Shown here in pieces: positions 1 through 6,490 of a stretch of DNA of 7,664 bases. The stretch comes from an uncultured Candidatus Altimarinota bacterium (GTDB lineage: Bacteria; Patescibacteriota; Gracilibacteria; BD1-5; UBA6164), in NCBI GenBank assembly GCA_937931775.1, contig CALHAQ010000085.1, positions 1 to 7,664 on the forward strand, read 5' to 3'. How positions within the stretch are numbered: the stretch's first letter is position 1; every line of letters begins with the position of its first letter. A program made the position numbers and the translations under genes. The notes under the pieces were generated by a model. That model was not told the origin of the DNA, searched no databases, and saw nothing but the letters and a program-made list of their open reading frames with translations.

Positions 1-84
1 AGAAATAAAATTCAGGGTAATATCTCGAAATATTCAGTTAAAAATAGTTTAGAAAAATATAATGTCATTATTAAAAATGTTTAA
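1..84 (+). CDS. C-terminal tail of an upstream protein, possibly a glycosyltransferase (partial)
   Basis: The frame starting at base 1 stays open for 27 codons and ends at TAA 82-84. The residues include KYSVKNSLEKYNVIIKNV, an amphipathic tail resembling the last helix of GT4-type glycosyltransferases, where a 'ys.k..l.kY..ii..v' pattern is common. It overlaps the next gene by 23 bases (or 8 if that gene starts at 77), as expected for tightly packed genes of one operon. A second frame, ending at TAG 50-52, is also open from the left edge and cannot be excluded as the real tail. The family call rests on a very short peptide and is weak. Confidence 0.45.
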   Translation, partial: RNKIQGNISKYSVKNSLEKYNVIIKNV

Positions 85-955
85 TCCTAAAGTATCTATA
101 ATCATTCCTGTATACAATGGAAGTGACTTTGTATGAGAAGCTATAGATAGTGCTCTCAAACAAACATACAGTAATATAGAAATACTCGTGATTAACGATT
201 GATCATCAGATGAATGAGAAACTGAAAAAATAATAAAATCCTATGGAGATAAAATCATATATATTTCTAAAAAAAATGGATGAGTAGCAACAGCTCTAAA
301 TGTATGAATAGAAAGAATGTCGGGAGAATACTTTTCATGGCTCTCGCATGATGACCTCTATATGAAAAAGAAAGTAGAAATGCAAGTCAAAGCCCTCTGA
401 GAAATAAAAGATAAAGAAGATGTTATACTCTTTTCTGATTATGTATTTATAAATGAATCATGAAAAGAAATAAATAAAATAGGTATCACATATACCAGTG
501 AAACTATACTCTATAAACTCCTTATAAATTCATTTCTGAATGGTTGTACACTCCTTATTCCCAAAAAAGCATTTACTGACGTATGAGTTTTTGAAGACGA
601 ACTTCAGACTACTCAGGATTATCATCTATGGTTTCGAATGATGAAAAAATACCGTTTTATCAATGTCTCAGAGTACTTGGTAAAGAGTCGACAACACTCT
701 GGTCAAGATAGTAAAAAGAAACTATTCATAGCCATGAAAGAACGTAAGTATTTGGAGAACTTTATTTTTAAATTATTCTCCCCTGAAGAACTCAAGAAAA
801 GTTCAGGTAGTAAACTCCCAAACAGTATATTTATATTCATCACTAAGTGTAAATTAGAGAAATATAGAATTCTCTGATTTCTATATTTCATTTCTCAAAA
901 ACTTCATATTGATATTTTTCTCGCAACTATTTATAGAAAAATATTTAAATACTAA
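62..955 (+). CDS. Family 2 glycosyltransferase (GT-A fold), TGA read as Gly
   Basis: This 297-residue protein probably transfers a sugar from a nucleotide-sugar donor to a surface glycan or glycoprotein on the cytoplasmic side. The GT2 signature is clear: VSIIIPVYNG near residues 11-20, NDGSSD at 45-50 (donor binding), N-GGVATALNVGI at 72-83, the acidic SHDD at 95-98 (metal/nucleotide site) and TQDYHLWFRM at about 184-193 (acceptor/catalytic region). No membrane segment is obvious; the C-terminus is basic and aromatic. Nine in-frame TGA codons fall at glycine positions, including G47 of NDGSSD. An in-frame TAG at 50-52 limits the start to ATG 62 or ATG 77. Neither has a clear Shine-Dalgarno sequence, and ATG 77 would give a shorter overlap with the upstream gene. 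The donor and acceptor are not predictable. The gene ends at the hairpin terminator. Confidence 0.93.
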
Positions 956-982
956 AAAACACTTCTATATAGAAGCGTTTTT
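955..982. terminator. Hairpin terminator, probably bidirectional, between convergent genes
   Basis: A 12-base arm at 955-966 (aaaaacacttct) and one at 971-982 (agaagcgttttt) flank a 4-base loop. The structure starts on the last base of the glycosyltransferase stop codon. On the + strand the stem has one A·C mismatch and runs into T-rich sequence. On the - strand the same position becomes a G·U wobble, so the stem is continuous there and also ends in a U run. It therefore suits termination of ksgA transcription from the right at least as well as of the glycosyltransferase from the left. Confidence 0.75.
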
Positions 983-1140
983 ATTATCGACAAAGAGAGT
1001 ATTTCTAAATTTCAAACAAGATACCATAAGTTGTCTACAATAATTTTTTACTATATATACTTGTCTATAATTTTAGAAGTTATTGTCATTATTGACACAG
1101 CTTTAGCTCTTAAAATAGGCTTTTAGAATGAAATTAATTA
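983..1140. other. Non-coding spacer between convergent genes (3' UTR of ksgA)
   Basis: No credible open frame occurs here on either strand, even with TGA read as sense. If ksgA transcription ends at the hairpin at 955-982, this stretch is a roughly 160-base 3' UTR. It contains two segments, at 983-992 and 1084-1100, that are complementary to a single site in the ksgA coding region (1217-1233), described separately. It also has two loosely similar AT-rich tracts beginning ttgtct at 1031 and 1061. Confidence 0.6.
1084..1100 (+). repeat. Left arm of a 17-base inverted repeat (ksgA 3' UTR)
   Basis: The sequence tgtcattattgacacag matches the reverse complement of 1217-1233 at 16 of 17 positions, with a 116-base spacer. 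In the ksgA mRNA the two arms could pair as a long-range stem joining the 3' end of the coding region to the 3' UTR. A shorter identical core, attatcgaca at 983-992, lies in the same orientation and could compete for the same partner. Confidence 0.6.
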
Positions 1141-1962
1141 CTATTCTTTAGAATCAATAAAATGTAATAATTCTATCCATTGTTCAATAGTAAGATCTTC
1201 TCATCTAAGATTTTCACTGTGTCGATAATGACATAAGAAATCATTGATCACAACTTTATCAATACCACCTGAAACAAGATTATTCAAAAGTTTTTTTCGT
1301 GGAGATCGAAATCATATTTTTATGAGCTCTAGGAATCCTCTATCATCAATACTATCATATGTATTATGTAGCTCAAAATATAAGACTGATGATTCTACTT
1401 TTGGAACTGGTACAAAACTTTCTTTTGGAACAAGTATTCTTTCTTCTATTTTACATTTCTTTTCTATCATCAGACTTAGGACTGATGACTTATTTCTTCA
1501 CTTTCAAAGTATCTTATCTCCCACGTCTTTTTGCATAAGGATAAGCATTTGCTCAGGAGAGTTTTTTATATCATATAAAAAATGTCTGAGGATTGGTGAG
1601 GTAATATAGTATGGTATATTTGCTACTACTAGATAACTATTAAAATCAGGAGTAAATTCTAAAACATCTATATTATGTATTTTAAAATCAATCTCATCAC
1701 ATTCTAACTCTCAGAGAGATTTTCGATCTTCTAATATTTCTATCATATCTCTATCAAGTTCTACAAGATGGAGAGATTTTGGTTTTTTATTTAAAAGTTT
1801 TTCAGTAAGGACTCAATACCCGGGTCATACTTCTACAACATTACTTCACATAATGTTAATAGAATTAGATATACTTGTAGTGATATTATCATCTACTAAA
1901 AAATTTTGACCAAGAGACTTCTTAGCAAAAATCCTATAGTGATCAATTATTTGTTGAGACAT
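1141..1962 (-). CDS. rsmA: 16S rRNA (adenine1518-N6/adenine1519-N6)-dimethyltransferase KsgA/RsmA
   Basis: This 273-residue protein dimethylates the two adjacent adenines in the helix 45 loop of 16S rRNA using S-adenosylmethionine, late in small-subunit assembly. Family landmarks are in order: KKSLGQNFLVDDNI (14-27), SAM motif I EVGPGYGVLT (44-53), the ribose-binding acid in VELD (67-70), D99 in NIDV, catalytic motif IV NIPYY (115-119), MQKDVGDKIL, VPKESFVPVPKVESSV, and the C-terminal IGFRSPRKKLLNNL. The length is normal for the family. Eight TGA codons are read as Gly, including both G46 and G50 of motif I, so a standard-code reading destroys the active site. The start is ATG 1962 with no clear Shine-Dalgarno sequence. 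The gene lies 57 bases downstream of the large surface-protein gene on the same strand, with no terminator visible between them, so it may be co-transcribed or use its own promoter. The alternative symbol is ksgA. Confidence 0.96.
1217..1233 (-). repeat. Right arm of the inverted repeat, inside the ksgA coding region
   Basis: This arm encodes part of LCHYRHSEN in the C-terminal domain of KsgA. Its partner is at 1084-1100. Read on the + strand, the partner would encode CHYGHS, so it could be a decayed inverted copy of this piece of ksgA rather than a functional RNA element. Confidence 0.6.
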
Positions 1963-1987
1963 ATATACATGAAAAAAATATGTTTAG

Positions 1988-1993
1988 ATTATA
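1988..1993 (-). promoter_or_regulatory. Possible -10 box (TATAAT) for ksgA
   Basis: A perfect TATAAT on the - strand lies about 25 bases upstream of the ksgA ATG, inside the 57-base gap after the surface-protein gene. The corresponding -35 region is only AT-rich, without a good match. In sequence this rich in A and T such a hexamer can arise by chance, so this is a weak call. Confidence 0.3.
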
Positions 1994-2019
1994 TATGTTT
2001 TCACAAATAATAAAATAAA

Positions 2020-5000
2020 TTAATATGTAAGACTAATTCAAAAATCTACAAATCACTCATAATCTCCTGCAGAATAATTTTCCAAAACATCTAAAAGAGC
2101 TGAATACCTAAGGTTATAGGTATAGGTATTTTTATTACCATTGATATTGATAGAAGTAGGCTCTGATCATATAATTACTCATCATGAGTGGGAAAGTACA
2201 GTTCCTACATATGGAGGTGGTTGATATCAAAAACCTGTCGTAAGGTCCCAGATAGGTATACTATCAAGACCAAGAGTTAAATCTGTATTAGGATCCATAG
2301 TCACATTAAATGCAGCCCCTACTGTTTTTATTGTAACGGTAAGCTCACCACTACTTGTTTGTACTTCCCCAGCAGAACTTATACTCCCTATATCTATCTC
2401 TGAATGAGAAATAATAAATTCTACCTCATCTACATAAAATTCATGCTGAATAAAACTACTATTCCCTGAATTATCCTGTATCCAAAATCATGATCTATAT
2501 TTTCCATAAGGAAGTCCAGTAATTTGATATACAGCACCAGTAGAAGTGATACTATCTAGTGAAAGATATGTTCAAGCAATATTCGTTCCCCACATAGTTC
2601 CATCCCATTTTTGAAGTGTTCCTACTTCACTTTCCGTATCTATACCTGACTCAGCATCATTAAATTCATAATCAATAGTAAAGTTTCAAATTGGAAGAAG
2701 AGATCATGAACTTGGAGTGAAAGAAGTGATAGTAGGATCAATAGCATCTGTAGTATCAATTTTAGCATAACTCGAATAGGATATCTCATCATCATTTTGA
2801 GTGAGTACTCTAAAACAATACTGTACTGAAGGAAGTCATATATTTTTTGTAAGAGAGAAATCCCATTCTCAATATGTTCATGAAGAAATAGTATTTGGAT
2901 TTGTAGGGGTCCCAGAGCTTTCATTATAGTTCTGTAAATTATGTCATCAGCCCTGTAAAACAGAACTACTAAGAGTGACCCCATCAGTAATACTTGGATC
3001 ATCATAATAGAGCCAATCCTCTCATCAACCTGGATTTCCTACATCACTCCAAATAGGTGCAGTATCACATGTAGATCCACTTGCATATTGTAAATTGAGT
3101 CACAGAGTAGAAAGAGGAAGATCTGGATCAGCGTTTTGCAGCAACATTCTGAGTCTTATCTCGTTACTTCACGGGATACTCGTAAGACTATTATTTTCAT
3201 CAGCAAGAGCCGTAACTGGAGTGTTAAGACTATTGTTTTCGTACCATCTATAGTGAGTTTGATCAAACAAATACTCTGGTGCAAATACTCATTCTTCTAT
3301 CGCAAGCCAACGAATAGTATCTATCGCGTGACCATCGCAATCATCGTCATTATCTAGCTCACATGAACGAAATTCCATACCCACAAGACTCACATTTTGT
3401 ATCTCATCTATTTGAACATCTTGACCTCATAGATTTGTAACTGTCTGAGAAATACCTACTGGAATAGTATCAAATGATGGTGAAAACGAGGCACTCGACC
3501 AAAGATTTGAAGGAGTTGTTGAGACTCATGTACCAATAATTCTCTCCTTAGAAAATGGGTTGACTGTAGGATCAACTGCAATCCAACCAAAAGTCTCATT
3601 TGGATGTGTTCCATTACAATCATCTTCTGATCACTGTTGTTGACATATACCTCAAGTAAAATTCGTAGCCGTAGAGTTGGTTACTCTTGTAACGATAGGA
3701 CTATTTCCATTTGTTGTTTGTACTGAAGTAAACACATACGGAACTGTTCCAAATGACTCTCCATACGTGGTAGTTATGAGTCATGGTCATGTATCAAAGG
3801 ATTGGTTTGCAGTAAAAGTTCCTGCCTCTATTCATGCAATAGAACTTGTTTGACTCGCATCAACTACAATATATCAGATAGTTTCGACTGCATGAGTCTG
3901 ACATCATGTCGCATTAGATGCATTTGAATCGCAAAGTCGCACTTCAGCTCAAGTACTGGTTACGTTTCTTGCTTCAAATACTAAAGCCTCATTTCCATCG
4001 TTATAGGTATTGGTTCTCCCCACAATAACTGGAGTAGTATATGGACCTCATGTAAAGCTCACTGTAGCCCATCAACCATCTGCTGGAGCATTTATTTTTC
4101 CTGCCTCTCCCCATATATCAGAGAGGATTACAGACGTACTCGTAAGATTTACTTTTGGATAGTTATTCAGTTCAAGAGCTTTGTTTTCTGCAATATTATA
4201 AAGTCTAAAACAGTAACTTACACTTGAAAGTGCATCTTCTGTTGCCTGCATAGAAAATTCATATTCTTTTTGAGAATTAGATGTAAAGGTAGATGCTGGA
4301 GTTACCAGTGTCTCTCCGTTTGGAGAATGGTACCCTTCACTTTGAATATGCGTACTACCTCATGAGTTATCAAGCAAAATGGTTGCAGATGTTTCTGCAT
4401 TTGGTGATATATTTGAAGTATCGACCATTTCCCAATCATCAGATGCAACATCCATACTGGTCCATATAAGGCTACTACTACAATTTCCTCAGGTCTTTGC
4501 CCACTGCAATTCAAACTGTGTAAGCTCATCATAAGATACTACTCATGGATTTTCTACCTTCATTCTGAGACGTATGGTTTCATTTTTTTCGATATCTGTT
4601 ATATCTGTATTTTCTGCAGCAAGCCATCATGTTGCGCTATTAAAATCACCGGTATCATCTCTCCATCTATATGCTGACTGAGAAAAATAGGCTCCTCATT
4701 CAAAAAGACTAAAGAGGTTGACTCATTGTATTCACATACGTGACCCAACATACACACTCGCTCCTGCTGCAGCTTCGTTTGTCTCCGTGAGTTGCAGTGT
4801 ATCTCCAGAACTAAGTCATGGAAATATTACTCATGCTGACGAGGCAGATGAGTTCATAATACCATCACCATCATTTGCTTGACGATTATAAGAACCTGAT
4901 ACTCCATACTGCATAGTTGTCCCTGATACTTGCCATTCTAGGTAAGGATTTTCTCTCGGACCATTTCACGTACCTGTCCTGAGATTATACATAGAATGAA

Positions 5001-6177
5001 AAAACATATAATCTCATGCTTCATTTATATCTATTTCTGAAGTATTGACTCCATCATGCTCTAAGTCTGTCCCTTGTTCTATAGTATTATCAAAAGTCAC
5101 TGGAGTATTTGCAGATATCGTGATGTCTTGTCATCCCAAAGTTTCCCCCAACATGACATAATCAGCACTATCTGGGAGCTTTGTTATAGTAATTCAGGTT
5201 TTTGATGGTATGGTACGATGATCAGGAGCATCAAATTCTGATTCTCTACGCACTTCCAAATTCAGAATCTGATTTACTGTAGGGTTATCTATGATTCATA
5301 CAAATGAACTAATTCAGTTCTGTGATCCATTTTGAGTACGGATATATAATGCTCCTCTCGTTCATTCCACTTCTAGTCATCCGAGAGTGAGTCTGGTTTC
5401 ATCGTTCATTCTGATTCTTCCACTCGCGTTTTCAGCAGCGACACTATACGTAACAAGGTACTTCCCTGTACCTGTAAGAGTTATATCACTTCATGAGGCA
5501 GTATATGCAGGAGCGTCGAGCTCATCTGTAGTTCATAGGTCTACATCTGTCCAAGTCGTCGTTATATCCTGAGTCACTGATGGTCTCATCCTTGCATAAT
5601 CCCATTCATCATCCAGCTTGAGTATATTTATACCTGAACGATTTGGAGTTCTTTCTACAGACGCAGAATTATTTGTATCTGTTCTTTGTATACGAAGCTC
5701 TAGGTCATCTCCAGCTACAACATCTATAACTGCAGCTCCTTCATTATACCCTTCAAAATCATCATTTGTTCTACGAACATAACTACTGGAATATGAATAC
5801 GGCACATCTGTAGAGCCTCACACACGGAGCCATGATTGTACCTCAGTTCTATTATTTCCTCAAGTACTCCTTACAGGAACTGAATACATAACGAGATAAT
5901 GCCCTCCAGCGCTTAAGTCAAAACTTGTATTTGTTCCATCGATTGGAATTTCCGCATGCTCTAAAACTTCTGTATCCCACGAAAGTGATTGAGGGGTAGT
6001 AGTAATATTTTCAAGTCACCCTGCTTCACGGTAGACTGAAAATATTGGAACATTAGGTGATTGAGCATGACCTATCTCTGTATCAAAGGTATTACGCATA
6101 AATCAAAAAAATGGGAAAATACCTGACAATTGAATTATCAGTGTAATAATCAGGCTACGCAATAGTATTCTTCTCAC
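2020..6177 (-). CDS. Large secreted modular surface protein, probable adhesin with H-type-lectin-like repeats
   Basis: This is a 1385-residue exported protein with about 55 in-frame TGA (Gly) codons. Residues 1-38 form a signal peptide: MRR, a hydrophobic core (about 9-26) and a likely cleavage site after GHA38. Then follow three jelly-roll-like repeats (about 41-490), a roughly 180-residue YRW domain (495-690), three H-type-lectin-like modules (about 700-963), a second YRW domain (about 965-1145), an Ig-like domain (1147-1250, with SGID, LQKWDG and GKYRSGFWIQDNSGN) and a beta-rich C-terminal domain ending AGDYEGFVDFGISLTY. There is no LPXTG motif or C-terminal membrane anchor, so how it stays on the cell is unclear. 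The start is GTG 6177, supported by a purine-rich ribosome binding site and an in-frame TAA upstream. The lectin-like architecture suggests binding to glycans on partner cells; this is inference. I do not recognise a named family for the whole protein. Confidence 0.9.
2743..3285 (-). repeat. YRW domain, copy 2, of the surface protein
   Basis: Encoded residues about 965-1145 contain YRWYEN (976-981), IRLRMLLQNAD, LNLQYASGSTC, PIWSDVG, EDWLYYDD, VQYCFRVL and SYAKI, matching copy 1 in order and spacing. It follows directly after the third lectin-like module, so the two copies enclose the lectin-like triplet. Confidence 0.65.
3289..4080 (-). repeat. Three tandem H-type-lectin-like modules in the surface protein
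   Basis: Encoded residues about 700-775, 785-870 and 885-963 each have an early 'F...P.V..' strand, a middle 'NVTSTGAEVRLC'-like strand, a pair of cysteines, and a closing strand with a WIA-type ending: HAVETIGYIVVDA, HPNETFGWIAVDP and HAIDTIRWLAIEE. H-type lectin domains have the same order (f..P.V.v, nvt..gF.v, ..W.A). The cysteine pairs (LCDSN...GCQTH, ICQQQ...DCNGTH, SCELD...DCDGH) sit at equivalent places. Carbohydrate binding is inferred from this resemblance only. Confidence 0.6.
4108..4695 (-). repeat. YRW domain, copy 1, of the surface protein
   Basis: Encoded residues about 495-690 contain YRWRDD (503-508), IRLRMKVENPG, FELQWAKTGGNC, LIWTS, SYCFRLYN and LNNYPKV in order. The same order of landmarks recurs in copy 2 (about 965-1145). 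Two cysteines, in GGNC and YCFR, are shared with copy 2 and could form a disulfide in the exported protein. Confidence 0.65.
4705..6057 (-). repeat. Three tandem jelly-roll-like repeats in the surface protein
   Basis: Encoded residues about 41-490 repeat a pattern of about 146-150 residues. The anchor in each copy is a strand after a glycine turn: AGGHYLVMYS (90-99), GTGKYLVTYS (236-245) and EAGDYMFFHS (386-395). Each is followed by a polar strand region and a late hydrophobic strand (INILKLDDEW, ITITKLPDS, VNLFSLFE). The strand pattern resembles C1q/TNF-type jelly rolls, but sequence similarity alone cannot establish the fold. Confidence 0.55.
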
Positions 6178-6180
6178 TCT

Positions 6181-6190
6181 TTCCCCTTCT
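6181..6190 (-). promoter_or_regulatory. Purine-rich ribosome binding site that fixes the surface-protein start
   Basis: On the - strand the sequence agaaggggaa lies just upstream of GTG 6177, with about five bases between the GGGG and the start codon. It is the only convincing Shine-Dalgarno-like sequence upstream of a gene start in the window, and it supports the GTG start over internal ATG or GTG codons. Confidence 0.6.
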
Positions 6191-6260
6191 ATGTATTAAT
6201 GAATATATACTTTAAGGGTATCATATTTATGTATATTTATGTGTATATGTACATTGATTA

Positions 6261-6281
6261 TTTATAAAATTATTTTATAAA
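6261..6281. repeat. Perfect palindrome, possible operator
   Basis: The arms tttataaaat and attttataaa are exact reverse complements separated by a single T. It lies within the divergent spacer, 84 bases from the leftward start and about 210 from the rightward start. It contains only A and T, so it could be chance in this composition, a DNA-bending tract or a regulator site. Confidence 0.35.
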
Positions 6282-6443
6282 AATAAAATAGCTTAAAATA
6301 AAAATATATTATATATCATAAAAAACATAAGTATATACATGTTATTAAGACAAACTTAATATATAGCAAGATAAATACCTATTTGTAAAGACTTTTTATA
6401 GGTAAATCAGGAAGTATATTTTCTTTCTTTTCTTCTGAGTGTG

Positions 6444-6472
6444 TTAAAATTTTTATATAAGTTATATATAAT
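6444..6472 (+). promoter_or_regulatory. Probable sigma70-type promoter for the beta-propeller gene
   Basis: TTAAAA (6444-6449) and a perfect TATAAT (6467-6472) are separated by exactly 17 bases. Transcription would begin near 6479, only about 12 bases before the GTG at 6491, giving a very short leader. That agrees with the absence of a Shine-Dalgarno sequence in front of this gene. Confidence 0.5.
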
Positions 6473-6490
6473 ATAGTAAATACTATTCAG

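Larger units (their letters stand above)
6178..6490. other. Divergent intergenic region between two secreted-protein genes
   Basis: These 313 bases are very AT-rich and hold no credible gene. They should carry the promoters of both flanking genes. Visible elements are a ribosome binding site next to 6177, a 21-base palindrome at 6261-6281, a TTAAAA/TATAAT pair at 6444-6472 facing right, and an ACCTAT...ATAGGT inverted pair around 6378-6405 whose hairpin is not followed by a T run. No convincing -35/-10 pair was found for the leftward gene. Confidence 0.6.

Noticed and set aside
638..877. A 79-residue open frame on the + strand starting MMKKYRFINVSEYL
   Set aside because: It is the in-frame interior of the GT2 gene between TGA codons, not a separate gene.
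62..955. GT2 gene as a pseudogene with nine stop codons
   Set aside because: All interruptions are TGA at glycine positions and the frame never shifts; code 25 explains them.
1031..1059. TTGTCT-17-TATATA, a promoter-like pair on the + strand
   Set aside because: No gene or plausible RNA follows on that strand, only antisense of ksgA, and the region is AT-rich enough for chance matches.
1244..1609. A 121-residue + strand open frame
   Set aside because: It lies antisense to ksgA, whose - strand product matches its family throughout; low-complexity Ser/Phe-rich shadow.
2640..3005. A 121-residue - strand open frame
   Set aside because: It is out of frame with the 1385-residue surface protein that fully explains this stretch.
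4302..4532. A 76-residue - strand open frame
   Set aside because: It is out of frame with the surface protein and has no recognisable features.
5533..5805. A 90-residue - strand open frame
   Set aside because: It is in frame with, and part of, the large surface protein; its apparent end is a TGA glycine codon.
6378..6405. ACCTAT...ATAGGT hairpin in the divergent spacer
   Set aside because: Only six base pairs with a large loop and no T run; not a credible terminator or riboswitch.
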